A DNA stretch of 36,733 bases from positions 1 to 36,733 of the forward strand of contig RECZ01000072.1 in NCBI GenBank assembly GCA_007693765.1. The letters are read 5' to 3'. Numbering within the stretch: the first letter of the stretch is position 1; each line of letters starts with the position of its first letter. The DNA is from Phycisphaerales bacterium. GTDB lineage: Bacteria > Planctomycetota > Phycisphaerae > Phycisphaerales > UBA1924. A model generated the notes under the pieces. It was given only the letters and a program-made list of their open reading frames with translations. It was not told where the DNA came from and searched no databases. The position numbers and the translations under genes were made by a program. This document shows, one piece after another, positions 7,710-17,000 of the stretch.

Positions 7710-8996
7710 ATGCCCGAAGCACCGAGCGATTTGCTGCACGAACTGAAGTGGCGCGGCCTGCTGCATCAGGCCACCAGCGAGGACGACCTGCGCGCCCACC
7801 TCGCCGAGCCGCGTCGGATCTACTGCGGCTTCGACCCCACAGCGCCCTCGCTCACGATTGGCAACCTGGTGCCCATCATGCTGCTCCGGCACGCGCAGCG
7901 GGCCGGGCACACGCCGGTGGTCATCATGGGCGGCGCCACGGGCCTCATCGGCGACCCCTCCGGCAAGTCGGAGGAGCGCCGGCTGCTCACGCCGGCGCAG
8001 GTGGACGAGCACATCGCCGCCCAGCGGCGCATTTTCGAGCGCACGCTCGACCTCACCGGCGAGCGCGCCGCCGTCATCCTGAACAACCACGACTGGATCG
8101 GGCGCCTCAGCTTCATCGAGGCGCTGCGCGATGTGGGCAAGCACTTCTCCGTGAACGCGATGATGCAGAAGGACTCCGTCCGCGACCGCCTGCACAACCG
8201 CGAGCAGGGCATCTCGTACACCGAGTTCAGCTACCAGATCCTCCAGTCGTACGACTTCCTGCGCCTGCGCTGGGACCAGAAGGTCACGGTGCAGTGTGGC
8301 GGGTCGGACCAGTGGGGCAACATCATCGGCGGCGTCGACCTGGTGCGCCGCGTGCTGCGCGAGGAGGTCTTCGGCTTCACCGCGCCCCTCGTCACCAAGG
8401 CCGACGGCGGCAAGTTCGGCAAGAGCGAGGCGGGCGCTGTGTGGCTCACCGCCGACCGAACCTCGCCCTACGCCTTCCACCAGTTCTGGTTCAACTGCGA
8501 CGATCGCGACGTCGGGCGCTACCTGCGCATGTTCACCTTCCTCACCCTCGAGGAGATCGAGGCGCTGGAGGCCGACCACGCCGCCAACCCCGGCGCCCGT
8601 TCGGCGCACCGGGCGCTGGCCAACCATGTGACCGAGTTCGTGCACGGCGAGGCGGAGCGCCTCCGCGCCGAGCAGGCGGCGCAGGCGCTCTTCAGCGGCG
8701 ACGTCGCCGGCCTCGACGCCGCGACGCTCGACGAGGTCTTCGCCGGCGCGCCCTCCAGCGAGCACCCGCTGGGGCGCCTCGCGGGCGAGGGCGTGGGCAT
8801 GGTGGACCTGCTGGTGGAGACGGGGCTCGCCAAGAGCAAGCGCGAGGCGCGGGAGTTCCTGCAGAACGGCTCCGTCAGCGTCAACGGCGACCGCGTGGGC
8901 CCCGACGATCGTTTGCGCGAGTCATCGCTCATGCACAAGACCGTCGCGCTGCTCCGCCGCGGCAAGAAGACGTGGCACGTCACGCGCTGGCGCTGA
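7710..8996 (+). CDS. tyrS: Tyrosyl-tRNA synthetase (TyrRS)
   Basis: A 428-residue class I aminoacyl-tRNA synthetase, co-linear with E. coli TyrS. Landmarks: YCGFDPTAPSL (residues 38-48), GGATGLIGDPSGKSEER, NNHDWIG, DVGKHFSVNAMM, QGISYTEFSYQILQSYDF, CGGSDQWGNIIGG (tyrosine and ATP site), KFGKS (235-239, the KMSKS loop) and a C-terminal S4-type RNA-binding domain (about 360-425) ending RRGKKTWHVTRW. It activates tyrosine with ATP and loads tRNA-Tyr in the cytosol. The HIGH motif reads TIGN (49-52), so both histidines are replaced; the second is often Asn in other bacteria, the first is less usual. The start has no Shine-Dalgarno but a -10-like TATCGT nine bases upstream. Confidence 0.97.
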   Translation: MPEAPSDLLHELKWRGLLHQATSEDDLRAHLAEPRRIYCGFDPTAPSLTIGNLVPIMLLRHAQRAGHTPVVIMGGATGLIGDPSGKSEERRLLTPAQVDEHIAAQRRIFERTLDLTGERAAVILNNHDWIGRLSFIEALRDVGKHFSVNAMMQKDSVRDRLHNREQGISYTEFSYQILQSYDFLRLRWDQKVTVQCGGSDQWGNIIGGVDLVRRVLREEVFGFTAPLVTKADGGKFGKSEAGAVWLTADRTSPYAFHQFWFNCDDRDVGRYLRMFTFLTLEEIEALEADHAANPGARSAHRALANHVTEFVHGEAERLRAEQAAQALFSGDVAGLDAATLDEVFAGAPSSEHPLGRLAGEGVGMVDLLVETGLAKSKREAREFLQNGSVSVNGDRVGPDDRLRESSLMHKTVALLRRGKKTWHVTRWR

Positions 8997-9065
8997 GCGG
9001 ACATGACCATCCGCAACGCCCAGCGGTGCGCGCACGCGACGCGTGAACGGCGACCGCATGGTCGC

Positions 9066-9332
9066 CTAGGCGCTGAGGGTCGCCGCGAGGCGCGCGAGTT
9101 CCTCGATGTTGCGCGACGAGAGCACCTTCGCGGCGGTCTTGGGCTCCACTTTGGCGCCCTTGATGGCGGTTTCGGCGCGCTTCCAGAGCCGTTCGCGTTT
9201 GGCGTCGGTGTCGGCGAGGGCGAGGTCGGAGGCGATCTCGCACAGGCGCTGCGCAAGGATGGTGTCCTTGTGCTCGTAGTAGCGGTTGATGATGCCCTTC
9301 TGCGCTCGTGAGTAGTGCTGACCCTTGGCCAT
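9066..9332 (-). CDS. Small basic conserved-looking protein of unknown function (88 aa)
   Basis: An 88-residue, lysine/arginine-rich, almost entirely helical protein: MAKGQHYSRAQKGIINRYYE, then LAQRLCEIASDLALADTDAK and WKRAETAIKGAKVEPKTAAK. It recalls a short uncharacterised planctomycete family beginning MAKGxxYSxxQxxxIxRYY, but that is from memory. Basic charge and helicity suggest a nucleic-acid or ribosome partner; this is inference. It is not ribosomal protein bS20, whose N-terminus differs. The ATG at 9332 is chosen because the in-frame extension upstream is compositionally different. It is convergent with tyrS; a 7-bp hairpin (GGCGACC-GCAT-GGTCGCC, 9049-9066) sits in the gap and touches its stop codon. 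Confidence 0.7.
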   Translation of the reverse strand: MAKGQHYSRAQKGIINRYYEHKDTILAQRLCEIASDLALADTDAKRERLWKRAETAIKGAKVEPKTAAKVLSSRNIEELARLAATLSA

Positions 9333-9534
9333 CGCGTTGTGTCGCCTCGATTTGTGGGGTGAAAAAACCGTGCCGGAGGGGTTATTGCGGGCGTTTGCGG
9401 GCACTATCCGAATATTTCTCTGGACTCTTCGCCCGCGAAGGAGCACACTGTAGCAGCGGAGAGAGACAGATCGGGCCGCGCAGGAGGGGGCGGCCTGGTT
9501 TCACACCGCCGAGTGCGCGGGAAAGGAAGTCCTC

Positions 9535-9981
9535 ATGCCTCGAATCGAAGACCTGCTCAAAGCCAAGGCCGAATCGTCGGCCCCCACCGTGGTGAGCGTG
9601 CGCCCAGACGAATCGACGCTGGTCGCGGCCAAGCGCATGAACGAGCACCGCATCGGTTCGCTCGTCGTGCTCGACGATCGCTCACACCTCACAGGCATCA
9701 TCTCCGAGCGCGACATCCTCACCAGAGTCGTCGCCTCGGAGCGGGACGCCACGCGGACACGGGTGGCGGAGATCATGACGCGCGACGTCATCACCTGCGC
9801 CCCAGAGGACCGCCTGCAGGACCTCCGTCGCATCATGCGCGAGCGCCGGGTGCGCCACGTGCCCGTGGTGCGCTCCGGGCGTGTGGTCGGGATGGTCTCG
9901 ATCGGCGACCTCAACGCGGCCGAGGCCGGCGTGATGAGCGAGACGATCAAGTACCTCGAACAGTACATGACCGCGCTCTGA
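9535..9981 (+). CDS. CBS-domain pair protein
   Basis: A 148-residue stand-alone CBS pair. The first domain spans about residues 18-70 (VVSVRPDESTLVAAKRMNEH, GIISERDIL) and the second about 78-135 (EIMTRDVITCAPEDRLQDL, RRVRHVPVVRSGRVVGMVSI). Such modules bind adenine nucleotides (AMP, ATP, NADH or SAM) at the domain interface and act as energy or ligand sensors, but the partner of this protein cannot be told. A GGAAAGGAAG Shine-Dalgarno lies before the ATG. It is divergent from the 88-residue gene (202 bp between) and convergent with the DUF971 gene; a 6-bp hairpin, GGCACG-ATCG-CGTGCC (9983-9998), fills the 23-bp gap to the latter. Confidence 0.9.
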   Translation: MPRIEDLLKAKAESSAPTVVSVRPDESTLVAAKRMNEHRIGSLVVLDDRSHLTGIISERDILTRVVASERDATRTRVAEIMTRDVITCAPEDRLQDLRRIMRERRVRHVPVVRSGRVVGMVSIGDLNAAEAGVMSETIKYLEQYMTAL

Positions 9982-10004
9982 GGGCACGATCGCGTGCCGC
10001 GTGG

Positions 10005-10355
10005 TCAGGCGTCGTCTTTGTTCGGGTCGATCTCGCGCAGATACGCCCACGAGTAGATGCCCGTGTCGTGCCCGTCGCTGAAGCGGATGCGCAGGGCGTA
10101 GTTGCCGACGAACTCGGCGCTCTCGGCGAGCAGGGGGCTCGACGAGGCCGGCGCGCCGCCCGAGGGCAGCACCGTCAGGGGGTTGCGGGCCATCTCCTCG
10201 CGCAGTTGCCGCGATTCGGCGCTGGGCGACATGCGACGGAGATACGCGATCGTGTAGTACGAGACGCGCCCGTCGGGCCACTCCACGTGCAGGCCCTTGT
10301 CCTTCACGAGGTCGAGTTTTCGCGGCGGTGGGGCGTCGGTGCGGTCTGCGGCCAT
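10005..10355 (-). CDS. DUF971 / GBBH-like N-terminal domain protein
   Basis: A 116-residue protein with the DUF971 pattern: LHVEWPDGRVSYYTIAYLRR near residues 23-42 and NYALRIRFSDGHDTGIYSW then AYLREIDP at the C-terminus. The domain also occurs as the N-terminal part of gamma-butyrobetaine hydroxylase and fused to Mrp-type iron-sulfur carriers, so a link to iron-sulfur protein assembly is often proposed; nothing here proves it. GAAGGA lies nine bases upstream of the ATG at 10355, supporting this start. The middle (PSGGAPASSSPLLAESAE) looks like a flexible insertion between the two halves. Confidence 0.8.
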   Translation of the reverse strand: MAADRTDAPPPRKLDLVKDKGLHVEWPDGRVSYYTIAYLRRMSPSAESRQLREEMARNPLTVLPSGGAPASSSPLLAESAEFVGNYALRIRFSDGHDTGIYSWAYLREIDPNKDDA

Positions 10356-10456
10356 GGCGGTGCGTCCTTCGGTGCTCGGGCGCGGTAGCGTAGGATGCCG
10401 CGGGCGCGACGGCGCGCCCCGCGCTCCAGCCACGTTTCATGAACAAGGATCACAGC

Positions 10457-11428
10457 ATGACGAACCCCGCCCGCACAGCGCGCCCGTTCGAACTCCTCCA
10501 ACGCGTTCTGCCGCTGCTGGCGGCGGCGCTGTTCGCCTTCGCGTGCTCGCCCCCGGCGCTCGCGGACGCCCCCGGCATCGGCCACGTCGAGACGATGGGC
10601 GAGGGCGAGAAGACGCTGATCCTCGTGCCCGGCCTGGGCTGCGACTGGACGGTCTGGCGCGCCTTCATGGAGCGCAACAAAGACCGCTACACCATGCACG
10701 CGATCACCCTCGCCGGCTTCGGCGACACCCCACCGCCGGCCGACCCCGGCCACGACGAGGGCACGCCGTGGCTCGACGGCGCCATCGCGGCCATCGGCGC
10801 CCACATCGATGCGCACGGGCTGGATCGCCCGATCCTCGTCGGCCACTCGTTGGGCGGGCACCTGGCGCTGCGGTTCGCGGCGGAGCGTCCCGGCGTGCTC
10901 GGCGGCGCGGTGTGCGTGGACGGCCTGCCCGTCTTCCCGCTCGGCATCCCGATCCCGGCCGACCAGCGCGAGGCGTTCGTGAACCAGAATATCGCCCCGC
11001 AGCTCCGCGGGATGAGCGACGAGATGTGGGCGATGCAGCAGCGTCAATCCGTCGAGGGGATGGTGCGCGACGAGGCCCGCCGCGCGGAACTCGCCGCGAT
11101 GATCCTCGAGCCGTCGCGTGAGGTCACCGTGCGGTACCTGCTCGAGCTGTTCAAGTCGGACATCGTCGCCGACCTCGCGCAGATCGCCGATCCCGCGCTG
11201 CTCATCGGCGCCGTGCCGGGCGAGAACGTGCCCGGCGCCGCCCAGATCGCGGCGATGATGCGCGAGGTGTGGCGCGACTCGGAAAAGGCGTCGGCGCACC
11301 TGCGCGTGGTGACGCTCAAGAACACCGGCCACTTCGTGATGGACGACGCCCCCGACCGGCTCGACGCCATGGTGCGCGCCTTCGTCGCCGGCGAGGATGT
11401 GCGCCCGCTGGGGGACGACGCCCGGTGA
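10457..11428 (+). CDS. Secreted alpha/beta-fold hydrolase
   Basis: The ATG at 10457 is preceded by AAGGA seven bases upstream; another in-frame ATG six codons earlier has no such site. From 10457 the protein has 323 residues. A signal peptide is visible (VLPLLAAALFAFACSPPALA, cut before DAPG), so it should be periplasmic or secreted. Hydrolase landmarks: ILVPGLGCDWTVWRAFM (oxyanion region), the nucleophile elbow LVGHSLGGHLALRFA with the catalytic Ser, and the catalytic His in LKNTGHFVMDDAPDRL. Substrate cannot be predicted; esterase or lactonase-like activity is plausible. Its TGA overlaps the GTG start of pyrF (GTGA), so the two are probably translated together, though no shared pathway is evident. 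A TAGCGT hexamer at 10392-10397 may be the -10 box. Confidence 0.88.
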   Translation: MTNPARTARPFELLQRVLPLLAAALFAFACSPPALADAPGIGHVETMGEGEKTLILVPGLGCDWTVWRAFMERNKDRYTMHAITLAGFGDTPPPADPGHDEGTPWLDGAIAAIGAHIDAHGLDRPILVGHSLGGHLALRFAAERPGVLGGAVCVDGLPVFPLGIPIPADQREAFVNQNIAPQLRGMSDEMWAMQQRQSVEGMVRDEARRAELAAMILEPSREVTVRYLLELFKSDIVADLAQIADPALLIGAVPGENVPGAAQIAAMMREVWRDSEKASAHLRVVTLKNTGHFVMDDAPDRLDAMVRAFVAGEDVRPLGDDAR

Positions 11429-12306
11429 CGCACGCCGAGCCCTTCGCCGACAAGCTCCGGCACGCCGTCGCGTCCTGCGCCGGGGCCCCGGTCTGCGTGG
11501 GGCTCGACCCGGTGTTCGAGCGGCTGCCCCCGCGCCTCGGCGCCGATGCGCCGGACCCGGTCGCGGCCATCGAGCGATTCTGCGTGGGGGTCATCGAGGC
11601 CACCGTGGGCGTGGCGGGCGTGGTCAAGGCGCAGAGCGCGTGCTTCGAGCGCTACGGGGGCGCCGGCTTCGACGCCCTGCGGCGCGTGCGCGATGCGGCC
11701 GGCGCGCACGGGGCGCTGTTCATCCTCGACGCCAAGCGCGGCGATATCGGCGTCTCCGCGGAGCACTACGCCGCCATGGCCTTCGGCGCCCTGGACGCCG
11801 ACGCACTGACCGTCAACGCCTACATGGGCGCCGACACCGTCGGGCCCTACCTCGACGCCGCCCGGTGGGGGCGGCGCGGCGTCTTCGTGCTGGTGCGCCC
11901 CCGCCACCCCCGCCGCCCCGCCCAGCAAACCGCGCGGCTCGACTCCCGCGCGACCCTCGCCCCCCCCCTGGCCCGCGCCGTGGCCGCGCTCGGGGCCGGG
12001 CGCCTCGGCGCGTGCGGGTACAGCGACGTCGGCGCCGTGGTCGCCGCCACGAAGCCGGGCGACGCTGCCGACCTGCGGGCGCGGATGAAGGAGCAGGTCT
12101 TCCTCGTTCCGGGGTTCGGCGCCCAGGGCGGCGACGCCGCGAGCGTGCGCGCGCTCTTCGACGCCGCGGGCTTCGGCGCCGTCGTCACCGCGAGCCGTTC
12201 GGTGATCTATCCGCGCCTCGACGCGGGCGAGTCGTGGCGCGACGGCGTGCGCCGGGCGGCGGGGGAGTTTGCGCGCACGGTGTCGAGCGCCGCGGGCGTG
12301 GCCTGA
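11425..12306 (+). CDS. pyrF: Orotidine 5'-phosphate decarboxylase, type 2 (PyrF)
   Basis: A 293-residue protein: VCVGLDPVFERLP near the N-terminus, IEATVGVAGVVKAQSACFER, the catalytic signature FILDAKRGDIGVSAEHYA (Asp-Lys-Asp residues), LTVNAYMGADTVGPYLD, FLVPGFGAQGGD and VTASRSVIYP. These define the longer bacterial type-2 OMP decarboxylase, which makes UMP in pyrimidine synthesis. The GTG start overlaps the stop of the hydrolase by four bases. One oddity: where the family normally has LVRTSNPG, this protein reads LVRPRHPRRPAQQTARLDS, a basic proline-rich loop. The stop is 7 bp from the convergent holB stop. Confidence 0.93.
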   Translation: MTHAEPFADKLRHAVASCAGAPVCVGLDPVFERLPPRLGADAPDPVAAIERFCVGVIEATVGVAGVVKAQSACFERYGGAGFDALRRVRDAAGAHGALFILDAKRGDIGVSAEHYAAMAFGALDADALTVNAYMGADTVGPYLDAARWGRRGVFVLVRPRHPRRPAQQTARLDSRATLAPPLARAVAALGAGRLGACGYSDVGAVVAATKPGDAADLRARMKEQVFLVPGFGAQGGDAASVRALFDAAGFGAVVTASRSVIYPRLDAGESWRDGVRRAAGEFARTVSSAAGVA

Positions 12307-12313
12307 GCGGGCG

Positions 12314-13369
12314 TCAGCGGCGCGCGAGCTGGGCCGCGAAGTTATCCATCGCGATCCCGATGTTCACGTTGCGGTCGATCGCGGACTCGGTCTCGAAGAC
12401 GAGATCGATGGCGCGGACGCGGTGTATGCGCTCCGGGGCGTTGCGGGCCTCGTGCAGGCGCCGTCGCGCCCACGACGCGAAGAGCGCCATGAGCATGCGC
12501 ACGCCGTCCTTGTTGGCGGCTTCCTTGCTGGCGTTGGGGTGCGCTTTGACCCATTCGTTCGCCCACCCCTCGACGAGCTTGGTCATCGTGCCACCGAGTT
12601 CGGCGGGGAAGGCGCCCTGCTCCATGCGGTCGAGCAGGGGCTGCAGCGTCTTCGCCCAGTCGTACAGCCCCGCCTCGTGCGCGCGGAGCGCCTCGCCCGG
12701 CGAGCCCTGTGCGAAGGCGAGCACCCAGTCGCGGTGATCCGGCGCGAGGCCCAGCCCCGAGCGGGTGTACCACGCCCGCATCGCCTCGTCGTCGAGCGGC
12801 GCGAAGGCGACCCGCTGGCACCTGCTGCGGATGGTGGGCGGCAGATGGCTCTCGCGATCGGTGAGCAGGATGATCGTGACGCCCGGCGCGGGCTCTTCGA
12901 GCACTTTCAGCAGCGCGTTCGCGCCCTCGTGGGCCATCAGGTGCGCCTCTTCGATGATGAAGACGCGCGAGGCCAGCGCGCCGTGGCCGGCCGTCTTCCC
13001 CAACTGCGCCGGGCGCACGACGTGCTCCTTGATGACGTCGAGCGGGATGAACTTCTGCTTGCTGTTGCGCACGCGCACATCGCTCGAGTATTCCGCCAGT
13101 TCCTTGCGCACGATCCGGAGGTCCGGGTGCGTGCCGGCGGCGATCATCCGCTGCGTGTGGCTGTCGGGGTCGGGTTCGAGCTCGCCGGCGAGATTGGGGG
13201 CGAGGCCGGGCTCGAGCAGCGTCGCGCCGAAGGCCTGCGCGGTCGTGCCCTTGCCGACGCCCTTGGGCCCGTAGAAGACCCACGCGTGGTGCAGCCGCCC
13301 CGAGGCGATGCACGAGCGCAGCACCTGCACGGCGCGGCCTTGGCCGAGGATGTCGTTGAGAGAGGGCAT
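12314..13369 (-). CDS. holB: DNA polymerase III delta' subunit (HolB-like clamp-loader ATPase)
   Basis: A 351-residue AAA+ protein: NDILGQGRAVQVLRSCIASG then LHHAWVFYGPKGVGKGTTAQ (Walker A), VFIIEEAHLMAHEGANALLK (Walker B-like, clamp-loader specific), LEEPAPGVTIILLT, and RSRCQRVAF, the SRC motif of clamp-loader subunits. The C-terminal part is the usual helical collar. It opens and loads the beta sliding clamp with the delta and tau/gamma subunits. The zinc-binding cysteine cluster that normally follows the Walker A helix is missing; the stretch (EPGLAPNLAGELEPDPDSHT) has no Cys. No Shine-Dalgarno; a TACCCT hexamer lies eight bases before the ATG. The gene order 13731 to 12314 suggests that it could also be read through from the small unknown upstream. 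Confidence 0.88.
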   Translation of the reverse strand: MPSLNDILGQGRAVQVLRSCIASGRLHHAWVFYGPKGVGKGTTAQAFGATLLEPGLAPNLAGELEPDPDSHTQRMIAAGTHPDLRIVRKELAEYSSDVRVRNSKQKFIPLDVIKEHVVRPAQLGKTAGHGALASRVFIIEEAHLMAHEGANALLKVLEEPAPGVTIILLTDRESHLPPTIRSRCQRVAFAPLDDEAMRAWYTRSGLGLAPDHRDWVLAFAQGSPGEALRAHEAGLYDWAKTLQPLLDRMEQGAFPAELGGTMTKLVEGWANEWVKAHPNASKEAANKDGVRMLMALFASWARRRLHEARNAPERIHRVRAIDLVFETESAIDRNVNIGIAMDNFAAQLARR

Positions 13370-13377
13370 CCGTGTTC

Positions 13378-13383
13378 AGGGTA
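13378..13383 (-). promoter_or_regulatory. -10-like hexamer TACCCT, 8 nt before holB ATG
   Basis: Minus strand reads TACCCT, GAACACGG, ATG, with no Shine-Dalgarno between. It fits the TANNNT pattern seen ahead of several other starts here. Confidence 0.35.
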
Positions 13384-13410
13384 CCCACCCGCGCGCGGGC
13401 GCGGGGCGGA

Positions 13411-13731
13411 TCACGCCGAGACGTCGAGCGTGCGTCCGACGGTCACATCGGTCGCGACCGCATTGCGCTGCGCCGGGTGGTGGTACATGGGCAGGGTTTC
13501 GGCGGCTCGCTTCGGGGCGGGCGCGTCGAAGGAGACGCGCCCCGGCACTTCCGCCGCGACGATCCGCTCGATGTGCGAGCGCGCCCGCGCCGACTCGGCG
13601 CGGGAGACGGCGTCGGAGCGGTCCAGCGCCCGCGTGTTCGCGGCCGCCTGCGGCCCCTGCGTGGGCGAGGGACGATGGGCGGCGTAGGCAAGGCGGAGGT
13701 GGTGGGCGGCGTTGAGGGGGCCGATTTCCAT
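13411..13731 (-). CDS. Small hypothetical protein (106 aa)
   Basis: MEIGPLNAAHHLRLAYAAHR begins a 106-residue protein rich in Ala/Arg with two predicted helices (ANTRALDRSDAVSRAESARA and HIERIVAAEVPG) and no Cys. Not recognised; the layout of a short polar N-terminus and amphipathic helices faintly recalls FlgM-like anti-sigma factors, but there is no firm motif. Support for its being real: it sits 41 bp upstream of holB on the same strand and has a TACCCT hexamer nine bases before its ATG, the same arrangement as holB itself. Against it: short, high-G+C frame with no Shine-Dalgarno. Confidence 0.5.
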   Translation of the reverse strand: MEIGPLNAAHHLRLAYAAHRPSPTQGPQAAANTRALDRSDAVSRAESARARSHIERIVAAEVPGRVSFDAPAPKRAAETLPMYHHPAQRNAVATDVTVGRTLDVSA

Positions 13732-14048
13732 GTGCCCGACAGGGTAGCGGGGCGGCCCCTAGGGCGTCCAGCGGCGGGTCGAAGCCCGGCGTGCGAGGGC
13801 CGTCCCGGCGGCGGCACGCGGCCACGACGGATCGCTCAGTTGTGTTCGTCGACCCCCCCAAAAGGGGCAACTGACGGCGTGGAGCGTCCGAAAACTGCGA
13901 TTCATGGCCGTATTTCGTGATTTTGGGGTTCCATTCCCGGAGCCATGCCGTACAGTGTCCGATGCATTGTTCGCGCACCGCGCGCTCCCACCGCGTCGGG
14001 GCCACCGCACCCACATTCCTCAAAAGATCAGAGGAGAGGACCCAACTC
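13732..14048. other. Gene-free divergent region between the small unknown and the subtilase
   Basis: About 317 bp. It holds a TACCCT hexamer for the minus-strand gene (13746-13741), a short CCCC-AAAA-GGGG hairpin around 13856, a less G+C-rich patch at 13890-13940, and the candidate subtilase promoter (13929-13956). No credible small gene was seen. Confidence 0.5.
13929..13956 (+). promoter_or_regulatory. Candidate promoter for the subtilase gene
   Basis: TTCCAT (13929-13934), 16-base spacer, TACAGT (13951-13956). The -10 matches 4/6, the -35 is weak. It would give a leader of about 86 bases that includes the GAGGAGAGGA ribosome site before the ATG at 14049. Confidence 0.35.
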
Positions 14049-17000
14049 ATGCATTCAGGACGACGTCACCCTAACGCGACCCGTCGGGCCGCGATGGCCA
14101 TCGCCACGGCGGTCGGCCTTGCCTGCGCCGCCGGCGCCCAGCTCGAGAAGGCCGGCCCGGCCTTCGTCGACTTCGGCAACCCCAACTCGCTCCAGCTCCA
14201 GTCCGCGTTCGTCGACCTGACAGAGGCCAAGCAGGGCTTCGGGGCGATGGCGTCGCGCGCGGTTGCGAACAAGGCGTACGTGATCCATCTCGACGGTCCG
14301 ATGACCGAGGTGCGCCGCGCTCGTCTCGAGGCCGCCGGCGTTTCGATCGGCGATTACCTCCCGGTCAACGCCTTCATCGTCACGATCAACCCCGAGGCCG
14401 TGAACCCCCGCGCCGCGCAGGATCTCGACTTCGTGCGCTGGTACGGCGAGTTCCAGGACACGTGGAAGATCGCCCCCGACGTCGGCGTGCGTGAATACGC
14501 ATCGCTCGAGCGTCAGACGCTCGCCGCGCAGGGCAAGGCCGCGGTCGTGATCAACCTCTTCTCGCACGCCACCGACGCCGAGGTCGCCGACGCGTTCGCG
14601 TCGCTCGAGGCGATGGGCGCCGTGATCACCGGCCGCGACACGATCGGCGACAACGTCGTCATCATGGCGGAGTTGGGGATGAACCGTCTCGAGAACGTCG
14701 CCGTGCTCGACAGCGTGCAGTTCATCGAGGACGTGCCCGAGGTCACCCTGCGGAACCAGAACGTCCGCTGGGTCGTGCAGTCCAACATTTCCGGCGTGAA
14801 CACGCTGCACGACAAGGGTCTGCGCGGCGAGGGCCAGATCGTCGGCGTGCTCGACTCCAAGCTCAACGCCAACCACTGCGCGTTCGTCGACACGATGAAC
14901 CCGATCGGCCCCAATCACCGCAAGATCCTCGCGTACAACACCTCGCAGGGCTCTTCCGGTCACGGCTCGCACGTCTCCGGCACCGTCGCCGGCGACGACG
15001 GCGGCACGGGCAACAACCGCGGCGTCGCCTACCTGGCGAGGATCGTCTTCAACGACATCCCCTCCTTCAATGAGACGGCCGTGGTCAACGTGCTGCAGCA
15101 GCACCACAACCAAGGCGCCCGCGTCCACACCAACTCGTGGGGCAACGACGGCACCACCGCCTACGACAGCCTCGCCCGCGGCTTCGACGTCTTCTCGTGG
15201 AACAACGAGGACAGCCTCAGCACCCTCGCGGTGACCAACCAGAGCAACCTCCGCAACCCCGAGAACGCCAAGAACCTTCTCGCCTGCGGCGCCACCAACC
15301 CCGCCCCCAACCAGCACAACCACTGCACCGGCGGCGTCGGCCCGACCATCGACGGCCGGCGCAAGCCCGAGGTGTACGCCCCCGGTTGCTCCACGCAATC
15401 GGCGAACACGAGCACCTGCGGCACGTCGTCGTCCAGCGGCACCTCGATGGCCACCCCGGCCATCGCCGGCGTCGCCTTGCTGGCCCGCCAGTACTACATG
15501 GAAGGCTTCTACCCCGGTGGCTTCTTCAACCCCGGCGACGGCTTCACCCCCACGGGCGCGCTGCTCAAGGCCACCGTCGTCAACAGCGCGCAGGACATGA
15601 CCGGCGTCGCCGGCTACCCGAGCAACCTCGAGGGCTGGGGCCGCATCCTCGCGGACAACACCCTGCACTTCCAGGGCGACTCGCGCCGGCTCATCGTCGA
15701 GGACGTGCGGCACAGCGCGGGCCTGACCACGGGCGCCGTGCAGGAGCTCGACTTCAATGTCAACGGTTCGGGTGAGCAGCTCCGCGTCACGATGGCGTTC
15801 ATGGACGCCCCCGGCGCGGCCGGCTCGTCCAACCCCGTCGTGAACAACCTCGACCTCGAGGTCGTCTCCCCCACCGGGCAGGTGTACCGCGGCAACGTGT
15901 TCTCCGGCGGCGTCAGCGTCACCGGCGGCTCGTTCGACGCCATAAACAACGTCGAGCAGGTCCACATCACCAACCCGAACCCGGGCCAGTGGACGGCCCG
16001 CGTCATCGGCGCCGCGGTCAACGCGGTCCCCTCGGGCGAGCCCGGGCAGGGCTACGCGCTGGTCATCACGGGCGACGTGCAGGCCGGCCCCGCCTCGCTC
16101 TCGATCTTCGCCGCCGGCGTGCCCGAGCTCATCGCTCCCGGCGACACGACGGACATCAACGTGACCATCAACGAGGGCGACGACGCCCTCGTCCCCGGCA
16201 CCCCCACGATGCACCTGCGCACCGCTGGCGGTTCCTTCGCGACCACGCCCCTCACGCACGTCGGCGGCAACACTTGGCAGGCCACCCTGCCCGCGTTCGG
16301 CTGCGACGATGAGCCCGACTTCTACTTCTCCGCCGAGGGCGTGACCACCGGCCTCCGCACGACGCCCTTCGGCGCCCCGGCCAACTTCTTCAGCGCCGAC
16401 GTCGGCACGCTCGAGATGGTCAACGTCTTCTACGAGAACTTCCCCACCGGCTCGCTCTCGGGCGGCTGGACGGCCAGCGGTCTGTGGAACATCACTGACC
16501 AGTGCGGCTCCGGCGGTTGCGACGGCTCGTTCTTCGCCTACTACGGCCAGACCTCCACGTGCACGTACAACTCCGGCGCGGCCAACACCGGCGACCTGAC
16601 CTCGCCCTCCATCACGCTCCCGAACGTCCCCGCGGGCGGCTCCATCACCCTCACCTACTGCTCGCGTCGTGAGTCGGAGAGCCTCCAGACCTACGACCTC
16701 AGCCGCCTCTACATCGGCACGACCATCGTCGATCAGCCCGTCGGCAACAACCTCACCTGGGAGACGCGGACCGTCGACCTGACCCCCTACGCCGGCCAGA
16801 CCATCCAGCTCCGCTTCAACTTCGACACCCGTGACAACATCCTCAACGACTTCCTCGGCTGGCAGGTCGACGGCATCAACATCACCGCAATCGCTCCCGC
16901 GTGCGAAGACGTCGACTGCCCCGGCGACCTCAACGGCGACGGCGTCGTCGACTTCGACGACCTGAGCGAGGTGCTCGGCTCCTTCGGGACGACGTACAGC

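Noticed and set aside
9066-9332. Ribosomal protein bS20
   Set aside because: Length and basic charge fit, but the N-terminus and the conserved bS20 helix pattern are absent.
14055-16259. Minus-strand open frame of 734 codons inside the subtilase
   Set aside because: Antisense shadow; repetitive Val/Asp/Gly/His-rich translation, whereas the plus strand has a full S8 triad and signal peptide.
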